A stretch of 64,000 bases of DNA, from the NCBI RefSeq assembly GCF_000003195.3, contig NC_012873.2, positions 47,153,166-47,217,165 on the forward strand, in the 5' to 3' direction. Positions 31,898 to 43,282 of the stretch are shown here, one piece after another (the first letter of the stretch is position 1; the number at the start of each line of letters is the position of its first letter). The position numbers were made by a program, and so were the translations under genes. Source of the stretch: Sorghum bicolor. Lineage: Eukaryota > Streptophyta > Magnoliopsida > Poales > Poaceae. Under the pieces are notes generated by a model. The model saw only the letters and a list, made by a program, of their open reading frames with translations. It was not told the origin of the DNA and ran no database searches.

Positions 31898-33548
31898 TGT
31901 TGACGGTCCTTAAGTATCAAATTTAATTATCAAATAAACAAAGAAAAGGATCCAAATAAAATCAACATCCAGACTTAGAGTTTTATCTGACAGAGTTCCA
32001 CGAGTTTTGGTGTTTGTCTATTTCTTCAGGGGGTTATCAGGAAATACGGAAGAAAGGCCCACACGTCGGGATTACATAGAGATATTAACGTGTCGTGCAA
32101 TTATCTTACATCTAGAAGACTCCAGAAGCCACGAGAACGAAGCGGAGGCAGAACGGGGCCTGGCCCAGGGCGCCCGCCCTAGGGACCAGGGCGCCCGCCC
32201 ACCTCTAGAGTCCAATCAGGACTCTCTTTTGGGATCACGCTCCACCGACCTAAAGGATCAAGAATAACCGTTCAATCAATGTCGGTTTGATCCGACGGCC
32301 CATATTCACTTGGAAGGACTATAAAACCAGACCCCCTGGCCCCTAGAGGACAGAGCCTCTCAACCCAAATTCATTATTCATCAAGGGAGAAGAAGCCTCT
32401 AATCAAGCCTAGAGCCACCACATCAATTAGACATTTAGATTAGCATAGCTACATAGAATTAGAACTAGAAGGAGTCAATCTTCGATTGGTTTCCGGATCT
32501 GTCAGGAGGATTCTTGGTAATTCTCTATTGTTCTTCAATTGTTCATCTTTGTTCTTCAATATTATGAATATGACTTTGTTCTACTTCAATATATTGCTTA
32601 TGACTTTGCTCTACTTGTTTATATTCGCAATTATATTGTTCTTAGTTTATCATAGTTATATACTTGGCTTAGTTAGATTGGATCTATATACATATTTAGG
32701 ATCGTATAGCGTTTATCCATTGGATCCATGGGTAAATGATAGATATTGTGTAGGCGTGGTGCTTATACCGTATTTATCTGCGATTGTACCCAATATGCCA
32801 GATCGCAGGGTAGCTCGTGGTAGTGACAACTCCATTGATTCTTATATAGTCCCCCTCTCGTGTATTGGGATGGCAGAGCAACATTATTACAGGGGAGTGA
32901 TTATGATGTTTCTCATATTCCTTGCTAATATCACTATGCATGGGCGTAGTCCTGTCTCACAATGATTGCTAAGTATAATTGCACTAACTATGATATGCTA
33001 GACTGTATAGTTGAGAATAAGTTAGGAAATATTCTTGTAGTTCGTTCTAATTCTATGCTAATGACTTGCTAGAATATCTAATTGAGGTGCTTATCATATT
33101 TATTATGTGGCTAAGTTATGCTGATCAGATTAATTATCTTTGTCACTATTCATTACTTTATATCCTTTATGTGACACTTATCCCTGTATGAAATAGTTAG
33201 ATAAATGTTCTCAATTATACATGGAATGATAGATACTCAATCTTATATTCCATTCTATAATCAACATTGATGGTTGCTAATCGCTTCCCGGTGGTAAAAA
33301 TATAAATAACGATACCTGTAATACTTCCCGGTTAAAATGCTACATCGGTATTAATCTATGCGCTTGCAGATCCCATTTGTTATTTATTTAGATGAGCAAT
33401 TGCATATTTCAATACCGCGTCTCTCATGTCATGCTGGGGATGACAACTTGGCTTAAGTGGTATGAGGGATAGGTTTGGCATTTTTGGCGCTGTTATCAAA
33501 ATTAGAAATTAAGTCTACTTTTGGTAATGACGTTAAGAATACCCAACA
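31898..33548 (+). repeat. E4 5' LTR
   Basis: Starts TGTTGACGGTCC and ends TACCCAACA, 1,651 bp. It contains two GC palindromic motifs at 32162-32202, a TATA box at 32320-32328 and a PBS-like decoy at 33485 near the 3' end. The hydrophobic ORF inside it (32486-32965) shows no domain and is probably chance. The partner LTR is off-window. Confidence 0.75.
32320..32328 (+). promoter_or_regulatory. TATA box of the E4 LTR
   Basis: GGACTATAAAACCAGACC, about 120 bp after the GC palindromes. Confidence 0.55.
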
Positions 33549-33558
33549 AGCATTTTTT

Positions 33559-33576
33559 TGGCGCCGTTGCCGGAGA
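33559..33576 (+). other. E4 primer-binding site (Asp-tRNA type)
   Basis: TGGCGCCGTTGCCGGAGA begins ten bases after the LTR end and matches the Asp-tRNA-type site of Athila elements except for one base. Confidence 0.8.
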
Positions 33577-33709
33577 AGGTTGATTACTACTCAGGAATGA
33601 ATATAGAATTTTGAGTTATCATTCGTATCACTAATATGATTGAGCTTATCAATTCTCTCATACAGTTTTACCCTGATATTTTTCTATTTTATCTTATGCA
33701 GGGTAATGT

Positions 33710-33919
33710 ATGAATAGAAGACATCTTCCAAGAAATTTTATTGACAATCCCGAAGTGTTATTCAGAAAAACAAGAGCTAAGCTTAAGAAGAGATCACCAA
33801 CACTTCAGCACGAAGCTTCATCCAATCAAGAAGATCACCCGAACTTATCTTCAGAATTCGAAGCCATGGCGAACAAATCGATCCGTGAGTTCTCAGCTCC
33901 CACTACGGACAACATCCGC
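33710..33919 (+). pseudogene. gag: E4 gag, N-terminal fragment before E5
   Basis: ATG 33710 begins MNRRHLPRNFIDNPEVLF, with a Lys/Arg-rich start. It resembles the N-terminus of the E5 gag (FVEDPEQLLRRTRRR) and contains a matching EFSAPTTDNIRT segment. It stops because E5 inserted at codon ~71. Confidence 0.8.
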
Positions 33920-33924
33920 ACTGT
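33920..33924. repeat. TSD of E5, left (actgt)
   Basis: actgt precedes the first E5 LTR and recurs at 50771-50775. Confidence 0.93.
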
Positions 33925-35509
33925 TGTTGACGGTGGATATACCATAGAAATCCACATACAAAACACCGTCAACATGCCTCGGTTGCAAGGGGAAATGACA
34001 TGACATGAACATATTTTATCCATAACTAGTTCCACTTGTACTCTTAGCTTGTTTATGCAGGAACAACAAATTCAAGACATTATTTGACAAAGCCAACATC
34101 AGAATCATCAAGAGGAGATCGAGGGGACAACAGGTGACACCCTGGGCCCACAGGGAGGGGGTCGCCCGACCCCTCTTTGGTGGGACCCAGGTGTGCCACC
34201 TAGTCCACCGACATAAGGGACCCCTGTGGACACTGCTGGTGGGCCCAGAGGCCCAGAAGTGGGGTCGCCCGACCCCACATCAAAGGCGGTTCCACGGTCG
34301 GTGGCCTCCCACCGACCTTCCCCACATGTCCCACATGTTGATTTGCCCCTGCCGTTGATCAAATGGCGGTTGTGAGGTCGGTTTGATCCAAGGGTGGAGA
34401 GAAGATGTCACGCGGATCGATGACGTGGCGATGGAGTAACCCCTACTCCATCTCCCTCTATAAAAGGCAGCCTCCACCCTTCATTTCAAGTGTGCAATTC
34501 CAAGGCCAAGTGCATTACAAGTTCCAAGCATACAAGTAGAGTAGTAGTTAGTCTAGAGTGGGAGTTAGAGTCGAGTCGAGCGAAGCTCGGGGTCTCCGGA
34601 GTCGTCTTCTGGAGAGTCTGGTATAGCTCTTGTACCTTTCTACTTTTGTAAGACTTTCCTTTTATTAATATATTATTCTTACTTTACTTTACTGAGTTCT
34701 TACTTAGTGCAAGTCTTTTAGTCTTGTTGTGCATTTACTTTAGTAATATAGTTGTCTTAGTGAAGTTAGTGACCTGTAACCACTCCTGTGTGTGCATCAT
34801 CGTCCTATCTTGTATAGGAGCTCTAGCTAGCTGCAACTAGTTAGAGTTGTAGGATTAAGTGTGAGCGTGGTGCTCATACTTAAGATTACCTTTGATTACC
34901 GCTGGCTTGAACGGAAAGTAGGAGCGCACTCCCTAGTAGGTGACAGATCGTGGGCGGCATTAGGTTCTCCTCACGTACAGGCTAGTTCTTAAAAGGTAAG
35001 GCGTCCATAAGCCCAATAGTCGCTTTCGGTAAGGGGTTAGGTGAAAAACCTTCTAAGCGTCTTACCAGCTCGGCTATCCCTCGCACACAGTTAGTAAGGC
35101 TCTAGCGTAGTTAAGGCAATTATCTATTAAAGTAAGTCACAGAAGTCAAGTTAGATACATAGGAGTCCTTTACTCACTCGTTGTCCTCCCACCTAGCTAA
35201 CTCTACCATTTACCTTTAGCATAGGACCTTGGATTCACTACTACCCTTCCTATTCGTTATTTACCACCCTTATTCACTAGTTGATACTAGACAACTCAAG
35301 GAATCTCATTCCCCTTTTTGTTAAACACACTTAGCCGCTTTCCCTTGGGAAAATATAAATTACGATACCTTGGAATACTCCTTGGTGAAGTGCTACAGCG
35401 GTACATTCTGTGCGCTTGCGGAATTATCCAATAGTAAATAGAGTTACCCTACCAGGGCACTTCTGGCGCCGTCGCCGATATCCGGTGGTTGCGTTAAGAA
35501 GTGTCAACA
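33925..35509 (+). repeat. E5 LTR A (first)
   Basis: 1,585 bp, TGTTGACGGTGG...AAGTGTCAACA. It carries palindromes at 34158-34173 and 34259-34278, TATA at 34459-34467, and a PBS-like decoy at 35464. Bases unique to this copy: c34186 and t35239. Confidence 0.95.
34459..34467 (+). promoter_or_regulatory. TATA box of E5 LTR A
   Basis: CTCTATAAAAGGCAGCC is a strong TATA box followed by an A/C-rich leader. It is identical in LTR B (42089) and LTR C (49719). Confidence 0.7.
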
Positions 35510-35517
35510 AGCATTTC

Positions 35518-35535
35518 TGGCGCCGTTGCCGGGGA
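35518..35535 (+). other. E5 PBS, unit 1 (Asp-tRNA)
   Basis: TGGCGCCGTTGCCGGGGA lies eight bases after LTR A, a perfect Athila-type Asp-tRNA site. Confidence 0.9.
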
Positions 35536-35652
35536 GAGCGTCTGTCTAAGAGTTTTAACAAAAAGAGAATCCAGAGTTTGCTAGTTATCAAGTAGTGATA
35601 GGGATAACCCATCACTTGTCTTGTCTTCCTTTATTGTGAAGCCTGACAGTGT

Positions 35653-37716
35653 ATGAGCGGTTTCCAATTGCCGTCAAACTTCGTTGAAGATCCTAAGCAA
35701 CTGTTGAGGAGAACTAGACGTCGTCAAGTTCCACCTCAAAGGTTCATCTCGAACCTGAATCCGTTAGAGGAAGGAGTATCTGCACCGGTTATCAAAGAAG
35801 CTATGGCCCAGAAGACCATCTCTGAGTACTCTGTGCCGTCGGCTGACAATGTCGCCACGGGTCCGCAGCTTAACTTGGGGGATGCGACTTTTGAGTTGAA
35901 GCCTGCGCTTATCAATATGGTGCAAGCCAATCCCTTCTGTGGAAAGCCACACGAAGATGCCAATGCCCATCTCCAACACTTCTTGGAGGTGTGCGGCACC
36001 TTCACCATCAAGAATGTCGCCGCAGACGCCATCCGTCTTCGCCTCTTCCCATTCTCGTTATTGGGGAAGGCGAAGCAATGGTTCTACGCCAACAAGGGTG
36101 AAGTGACCACGTGGGAGAGGTGCGCCAATGCATTTCTCAAGAAGTTCTTTCCGATGGGCAAGACCAGCGCCCTTCGTGGAAAGATTTCCAGCTTCCAACA
36201 GCAAGCGGATGAGACGATTCCCGAAGCATGGGAACGTCTGCAGGAGTACATTCGCGCCTGTCCTCATCATGGGATAGAGGAGTGGCTCCTAATCCAAGGT
36301 TTCTACCATGGCCTGACCGGTTTGGCCCGTAGTCACCTTGATGCTGCCGCTGGAGGAGCATTCTTGCAACACAATGTCAAGGATGCCAAGGACCTCATTG
36401 AAAAGATGGTTATAAACCAAGGATGGAATGAGGAACGCCTCCAACCCAAGAGAAGAGGTGTCCATGCCTTGAAGGAGGTGGACATGCTCTCTGCTAAGAT
36501 GGACCTCTTAATGAAGAAGATGGAAGAAAGTTCCAAGCAAGAGACCATTCAACCTTACGCCACTGCACGGGCCATTGAATCTGATTCATGGTGCGAAGTG
36601 TGCGGAGGAGATGATCATTCGGGAAACAATTGTCCCGAAACAAAGGAGGAAGTGAGCTTCATCAACAACAACAACAATGGGTACCGGCCCCAACAACAGC
36701 AATGGAACTCGCGCCCCTTCTACCAAGGTAATCAAGGTAATGGTTACAATCAAAATTTCAATAATTCTTTTGGTAACCAACCTTCTCTTAGAGATCTTGT
36801 CTTAGGCCAATCTAAAATCAATGATAGCATTAACAAGAAAATGATGGCTAATGATAAGATCCTTGAAAACTTAAGTGAAATGTTGGATAGCTTTAACTCT
36901 GCTATGAAAAATTAGTTGAGCTTTAACAAAATGCTAGAAACACAATTAGCTCAATTAGCAGCAGCTGTCCCATCCTTCGAGCAAGGTAAGATCCCAGGGA
37001 AACCTGAGGACCCAATTGAAGGAGTTAAACTAGTTACTACGAGGTTCGGTAAGCCTCCGGTACAATCCAACTGGAGCTATCTTCTGGATTCGCCCTTCAT
37101 CACCAAGAAAGACGACCCAGGCCTGCCGACCATCACCTGTGAGATCGGACCGCAAATCTTCCACAACGCCTTCTGCGACCTTGGATCGGGTGTCAACATC
37201 ATGGCCAAGGTAACTTATGATAATTTGCTAGGGGGGCCTTTGCACCCCACATTTGTTCGTTTGCAGATGGCAGATCAGACGATCAGGTTCCCTGAGGGGT
37301 TGGCAAGGGACATACTGGTAAAGGTCCAAGACGACTACGTCCCTGCCGACTTCATCATTTTGGATATGGGATCCAATAATGATGTCTCGATCATCTTGGG
37401 AAGGCCATTCCTCAACACGGTCAATGCAGTCATCTATGTGGGGTCCGGCCAGATTCACCTCCAATTCCCAGGATGGAAGGTAAAATGTCCATTCAATGGT
37501 TATAAAGCTAACATGCAGGTGAAGGACAAAGAACCTCCGACTAAGCCTCGCCACATCCGACGTCGAAGGGACAAGAGAGGTAAGTCGGCCAAAAGGGCCG
37601 AAAAGAAAGAAGAGGAACCCGCTGAACCAAAAATCAATACCAAGCAAGTATGGCGGGAGAAAGAGGTGCAATCAAGGTCCACGTCTCCGGGACCATCTGA
37701 TGCACCCGAAGAATGA
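35653..37716 (+). pseudogene. gag: E5 gag-protease, unit 1 (one TAG)
   Basis: Same 688-codon frame as unit 2 but interrupted by TAG at 36913-36915 (residue 421), where unit 2 has CAG (Gln). Five other substitutions lie in the first 320 codons (35695, 35834, 35885, 36201, 36604). The capsid, knuckle and Asn/Gln linker are upstream of the stop and the protease is downstream, so this copy could still make a truncated Gag without protease. ATG 35653 begins MSGFQLPSNFVEDPKQLLRR. Confidence 0.88.
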
Positions 37717-38810
37717 ACAAGATGGAGAGGTCCTGCTCTACGGACCTAAAACATGGAGCCCTTGCTGATAAGGTAAATCAGTAGTTATCCCATATTTATT
37801 TTTTGCATTTCAATTTCTACTATTCACTTTTCAATTGCATTCTTACTTTGAATTTTGCATATCTTATTTCGACAAAATGTTTAGCCATAATAAATAAAAT
37901 CTTGAGAATAACTTGTCATAAAAATTTGAGCTGCTGGAGCTCCCAAAGGGGGGTCGCCCGACCCCACCTTGGGGCCCACTTCACCACATTTCAACCTTGC
38001 TAGTCATAGAGGTTCCAACCCAGCACTTGGATGCTCTGGGAGCTCCAATGTGGGGGTCGGCCGACCCCCATATTGGCCCCACTTGCCTCCTGCTGGCCAC
38101 CATTTGAATCACAATGGAGTCCTATGCTTGTAACACTAGCTAAAGTTTGAAAAAGAGTGGTCCCTTGATCCTTTACTTTAGTCATAAGATGCTCCTTTCA
38201 TCTTTGATTCTTTTGGGACCACTCCACTAGCTTAAATTCTGCAAAGTGGTCACCTAGGCATGCTTGAGTGCTCCCATGGTCCATAGGAATCACTTTAGAC
38301 ATGTCTCCACTTTTGCCATTCATCTTTTACCTTTCACAAAGCACTAAAACAGGGAATCTCAGAAACAATTTGAAAACTTTTGGTCCACACCTAGCCTTTA
38401 CTTTTCTGGACAATCAATGACACAATGTTTAAAGTGGAGGAGGGGCTAGGATGGGGGTCGGCCGACCCCCATTTTGGACCATCTCTGCAAAATCTTGAAA
38501 GCATGCAGAATGGTTCCCTGTATAAAGCTAAGTTCAAATTCAAAGTGCTTCTAGGGGGGGTCGGCCGACCCCTATATTGTGGGTCCACTACTTGCCCTTC
38601 TCCCCCTATAAATACCACAGCATTGTGAGCTCAACTCCACACCCAAAACCACCAGAACCATTTCGAGCTCACAATCCTTTCTCTTCTCTCTTTGTTACAA
38701 GCCATTTCTCAAGTTTAGTTTAGAAATAGTCATCAAAACAAAAACCCAAAAAGATTCCCCTTGCATAGTAGTAGTAGTAGGAGCTTGGTTTGCCTCACTT
38801 GTGTAGGAGG
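37717..38810 (+). other. E5 spacer, unit 1, with four palindromes and a TATA box
   Basis: 1.1 kb without a gene between gag-protease and the ATHILA-type ORF. It holds palindromes at 37950-37965, 38045-38076, 38451-38472 and 38557-38572, and TATAAATA at 38607-38614 before a leader of about 200 bp. It ends with a (GTA)n run near 38768. The unit 2 equivalent is 45347-46440. Confidence 0.85.
38607..38614 (+). promoter_or_regulatory. Internal TATA box upstream of the ATHILA-type ORF, unit 1
   Basis: CCCCTATAAATACCAC about 200 bp upstream of ATG 38811 and 35 bp after the last palindrome. It suggests a promoter separate from the LTR. Unit 2 copy at 46237-46244. Confidence 0.6.
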
Positions 38811-40166
38811 ATGAAGAAGCATATCTTCGGCAAGTTCAAGAAAGCAAAGGGTGAGAGCTCTTCTCAAGGCTCTCACCATGCTCATGGAAGGGAGGAAGAA
38901 GAAGGTTACCATGGGATGGTACCCTACGAGCCTCCATCAAGGATGAGAGAGCCCGAGAGCGGCCTCATGTTAAGCCAAGAAGAGTTGCAAAGGTACTACA
39001 TCATCCGAGAGGGTCTCTTCCTACACACTAGCATCATCGATCCGGACCTTTTGGCCCGCACAGGTATGGATGTTGAATTCGATAAGGTGTTTAGAGCAAT
39101 TGGTTGGAGTAGTTTTTGGCAAGTGCCTGAATTTGGAAAAGAATTGCTTGCTAAGGAATTTCTATGCACCCTAAAACTCACAAATAATGGAATATCTTTT
39201 CGCATGTGTGAGCAAGAACATCAATTAAATTGGAGTTTGCTAAACACTGCTTTAGGGTGTGAACATGAATGTGAACTTGATCTAGATCATGCCACTAGAA
39301 TGTTCGATAAATTTAGATTCTGGAAAGCAATTTCTGGCTCTAATGATTGTTCAAATCCTACTCCCATTGAAATCCATAATCCAACCTTGCGCTTTTTTCA
39401 CTTCTGGATCATGTGCACTCTATATCCTGGCATGGGAACTGATACTTTAATTGATGATGAACTTAAAATTCTCTATGCCATGGTTAGTAAAATCAAGGTC
39501 TCCCCTGTGAAACTGCTAGTGAACTATTGGCTTAACTCTATTGAGTATGGGAAGCCCATCTATTTCACATCCTTTATTACTCGAATAGCCGATACTTTTG
39601 GATTACTTGAATCACATTATTTTGAAGACATTGGCTATGTTAGAGGAGTGGTAGATGAGAACTTCTTTATCAATGCTAACATGCTCATAAGAAATCCAAA
39701 TGGTGAACTTAAAATGATTTATCCGGGCTATACAACCGAAATTCCTCTCCCATGTGCGAGGCGCCGGTTGTATGGGGTCCGCACACTTACCATTAGACTA
39801 GCCCAAGTGGCAAGTCCAGATATTGCAGGGACACGCAGGGTGACAAGAAGGATGATGCAAGCCGCCAAGATGGAGCAAGGAGGATCCTCGCACCATGACG
39901 TTGAAGAGGGTGATGAAGCGATGTCAGTGGATGCTTCAGACTCCATGGGTCTACCTCCACAACGCACTCCACGCCCAAGGGACAGGGCTAGGCGTCACCA
40001 GCCCACAGGTATGGACAGTCTCATTAATGACATGGGCGAATTGCAGATTGGGCAAGAAGCAACATTGCAACTGGCGTTACAAAACGGCCAACATATCCGA
40101 CGTGTGCGAGAGGAAGACGCACAACGCTGGGCTGGATGGTACCAGAATTTCCCGCCACCACAGTGA
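38811..40166 (+). CDS. E5 ATHILA-ORF1-like protein, unit 1
   Basis: The first true ATG is 38811 (MKKHIFGKFKKAKGESSSQG), giving 451 residues. The central part (about 60-330) resembles the ATHILA ORF-1 family (PF03078-like): VFRAIGWSSFWQVPEFGKEL, then EFLCTLKL, ISFRMCEQEHQLNWSLLNTA and FWIMCTLYPGMGTDTLIDDE. The C-terminal third is basic, then acidic (RRVTRRMMQAAK; DVEEGDEAMSVDASD) and ends RWAGWYQNFPPPQ. No transmembrane segment or catalytic motif is visible. The family's function is unknown to me. It lies where an env-like or accessory ORF sits in Athila elements. It differs from unit 2 only at 39158 (Glu versus Asp). Confidence 0.8.
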   Translation: MKKHIFGKFKKAKGESSSQGSHHAHGREEEEGYHGMVPYEPPSRMREPESGLMLSQEELQRYYIIREGLFLHTSIIDPDLLARTGMDVEFDKVFRAIGWSSFWQVPEFGKELLAKEFLCTLKLTNNGISFRMCEQEHQLNWSLLNTALGCEHECELDLDHATRMFDKFRFWKAISGSNDCSNPTPIEIHNPTLRFFHFWIMCTLYPGMGTDTLIDDELKILYAMVSKIKVSPVKLLVNYWLNSIEYGKPIYFTSFITRIADTFGLLESHYFEDIGYVRGVVDENFFINANMLIRNPNGELKMIYPGYTTEIPLPCARRRLYGVRTLTIRLAQVASPDIAGTRRVTRRMMQAAKMEQGGSSHHDVEEGDEAMSVDASDSMGLPPQRTPRPRDRARRHQPTGMDSLINDMGELQIGQEATLQLALQNGQHIRRVREEDAQRWAGWYQNFPPPQ

Positions 40167-41554
40167 GCGAAGATCTAGCTTGGGGGAGATCCTCTCCCCC
40201 ACTAAGGTAAGTATTCTATCCTATTTATTTTCATGCATTTTATCATTCTTACTTAAAAAAAATAAAAAAAAATAAATAAATATTTATTAGCATTTCCCTT
40301 TAGCATATATGCTTCATGTATGTTTATATCCCTCATGGAAATGATGACTAGTTGCTTGTTAATGTTTCTCTAGTACCTAGTATACAACTTAGTATTTCTC
40401 TAAGTATGGATCACTTAGCTCACTTAAACTGCCATGAACCTAAAAACTTTGTGGGTTGCAAGTGCTAGAACTAAGTCTAAGTTGTTGTGGGACATGAGAT
40501 AGTAAGACAAGAGCTACTATAATATTTTTCTAAGCATGCATGATTATCAGAGATTTATTCTTAAAATGATCAAAACCTTAATTGTTCCTCAATGGTGATG
40601 AATTCCTACCACAGCCATATCTACTTTACATAATTGCAACCTTTCCACATAAGCTATTTGCTTTGGGTTGAGTGTCGTCAAGTCTTGTTGACCCTTGTTA
40701 AGAGACTTTTCATGCTCCTAAGATCAAGATCACGTACACACCACATATATATATGCTGCTTCTACACTGGAAGTACGCAACCACATGTATTTCGCATCCA
40801 CTAAATAGGTTGCTCCATACTCTAAATGTTAGAACATCTCTCTAAGCATTATTTGGTAAATGAGACATCAAAAGGCTAGGCAAAATGAAATAAAAAGATG
40901 GACATGTGCAAGTCCACAGAAAAAGAAAATTGAGCACATGAAAGCTCATATATAAAAAAAATGCTAGCCATGTCTCAATACATAGAGAGTCTATCAAATA
41001 AAGGAGCAACCTAGTCCACCATATATCACACTTGCACATCTTGATCTGGGAGTATGACACTTCTCTTCAAGGATCCGAGCTTTGACTTCGCAATATATGC
41101 AAAGTAAGTATGCTATCTCCTTTCATCCCTACCTTGAACTCCACATAAGCCTTTTAGAAATAGGATGAAATAGAGAAGGCAACTCTTACCATATGCCTTG
41201 GTGAGGAATCATACACCATTTGAGTGACATGAGAGAACCATAAGAGGAACATTTAAGCTTTCTTTTGAAAATATCACAAAACCTCTGATATGAAACTTGC
41301 TAAGAATGAGAAAGTTAGTGCTCAAGTCAAACTGTTCTGTCTCTCAACCACCTAAGACAAAGGAAAAGCCATAAGCCCCATAAGGGACTAAGGTAATAGG
41401 GGTAAGTTTACATAGCTAAATTTTTCATGCAAAGAGAAGAACTTTGTTGTACACATGGTACTCTTGAAATGTGAACATAGTAACAATACCTGATCCACCG
41501 AGGCTAAGTTTGATTGTTTGCTCGGGACGAGCAAAGGTTAAGCTTGGGGGATCT
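40167..41554 (+). other. E5 3' untranslated region and polypurine tract, unit 1
   Basis: 1.4 kb, AT-rich, no gene. It starts with AGCTTGGGGGAGATCC (40177, PPT-like) and ends GGTTAAGCTTGGGGGATCT at the LTR (PPT 41541-41550). The unit 2 equivalent is 47797-49184. Confidence 0.8.
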
Positions 41555-43139
41555 TGTTGACGGTGGATATACCATAGAAATCCACATACAAAACACCGTC
41601 AACATGCCTCGGTTGCAAGGGGAAATGACATGACATGAACATATTTTATCCATAACTAGTTCCACTTGTACTCTTAGCTTGTTTATGCAGGAACAACAAA
41701 TTCAAGACATTATTTGACAAAGCCAACATCAGAATCATCAAGAGGAGATCGAGGGGACAACAGGTGACACCCTGGGCCCACAGGGAGGGGGTCGCCCGAC
41801 CCCTCTTTGGTGGGAGCCAGGTGTGCCACCTAGTCCACCGACATAAGGGACCCCTGTGGACACTGCTGGTGGGCCCAGAGGCCCAGAAGTGGGGTCGCCC
41901 GACCCCACATCAAAGGCGGTTCCACGGTCGGTGGCCTCCCACCGACCTTCCCCACATGTCCCACATGTTGATTTGCCCCTGCCGTTGATCAAATGGCGGT
42001 TGTGAGGTCGGTTTGATCCAAGGGTGGAGAGAAGATGTCACGCGGATCGATGACGTGGCGATGGAGTAACCCCTACTCCATCTCCCTCTATAAAAGGCAG
42101 CCTCCACCCTTCATTTCAAGTGTGCAATTCCAAGGCCAAGTGCATTACAAGTTCCAAGCATACAAGTAGAGTAGTAGTTAGTCTAGAGTGGGAGTTAGAG
42201 TCGAGTCGAGCGAAGCTCGGGGTCTCCGGAGTCGTCTTCTGGAGAGTCTGGTATAGCTCTTGTACCTTTCTACTTTTGTAAGACTTTCCTTTTATTAATA
42301 TATTATTCTTACTTTACTTTACTGAGTTCTTACTTAGTGCAAGTCTTTTAGTCTTGTTGTGCATTTACTTTAGTAATATAGTTGTCTTAGTGAAGTTAGT
42401 GACCTGTAACCACTCCTGTGTGTGCATCATCGTCCTATCTTGTATAGGAGCTCTAGCTAGCTGCAACTAGTTAGAGTTGTAGGATTAAGTGTGAGCGTGG
42501 TGCTCATACTTAAGATTACCTTTGATTAGCGCTGGCTTGAACGGAAAGTAGGAGCGCACTCCCTAGTAGGTGACAGATCGTGGGCAGCATTAGGTTCTCC
42601 TCACGTACAGGCTAGTTCTTAAAAGGTAAGGCGTCCATAAGCCCAATAGTCGCTTTCGGTAAGGGGTTAGGTGAAAAACCTTCTAAGCGTCTTACCAGCT
42701 CGGCTATCCCTCGCACACAGTTAGTAAGGCTCTAGCGTAGTTAAGGCAATTATCTATTAAAGTAAGTCACAGAAGTCAAGTTAGATTCATAGGAGTCCTT
42801 TACTCACTCGTTGTCCTCCCACCTAGCGAACTCTACCATTTACCTTTAGCATAGGACCTTGGATTCACCACTACCCTTCCTATTCGTTATTTACCACCCT
42901 TATTCACTAGTTGATACTAGACAACTCAAGGAATCTCATTCCCCTTTTTGTTAAACACACTTAGCCGCTTTCCCTTGGGAAAATATAAATTACGATACCT
43001 TGGAATACTCCTTGGTGAAGTGCTACAGCGGTACATTCTGTGCGCTTGCGGAATTATCCAATAGTAAATAGAGTTACCCTACCAGGGCACTTCTGGCGCC
43101 GTCGCCGATATCCGGTGGTTGCGTTAAGAAGTGTCAACA
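41555..43139 (+). repeat. E5 LTR B (middle)
   Basis: 1,585 bp. It has four substitutions not shared with A or C (42529, 42586, 42787, 42828), all in its 3' half. TATA at 42089-42097. Confidence 0.95.
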
Positions 43140-43147
43140 AGCATTTC

Positions 43148-43165
43148 TGGCGCCGTTGCCGGGGA
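43148..43165 (+). other. E5 PBS, unit 2 (Asp-tRNA)
   Basis: Same site after LTR B. LTR C is followed by the TSD and host sequence, not by a PBS. Confidence 0.9.
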
Positions 43166-43282
43166 GAGCGTCTGTCTAAGAGTTTTAACAAAAAGAGAAT
43201 CCAGAGTTTGCTAGTTATCAAGTAGTGATAGGGATAACCCATCACTTGTCTTGTCTTCCTTTATTGTGAAGCCTGACAGTGT

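Noticed and set aside
32486..32965. 159-codon hydrophobic ORF that looks membrane-like
   Set aside because: It lies wholly inside the E4 LTR after the TATA box, has AT-driven Leu/Ile/Tyr composition and no recognisable domain.
38790..38810. Earlier TTG start for the ATHILA-type ORF (unit 1; also 46420 in unit 2)
   Set aside because: It is not an ATG. The first ATG in frame, 38811/46441, has a purine-rich GGAGG context and is preferred.
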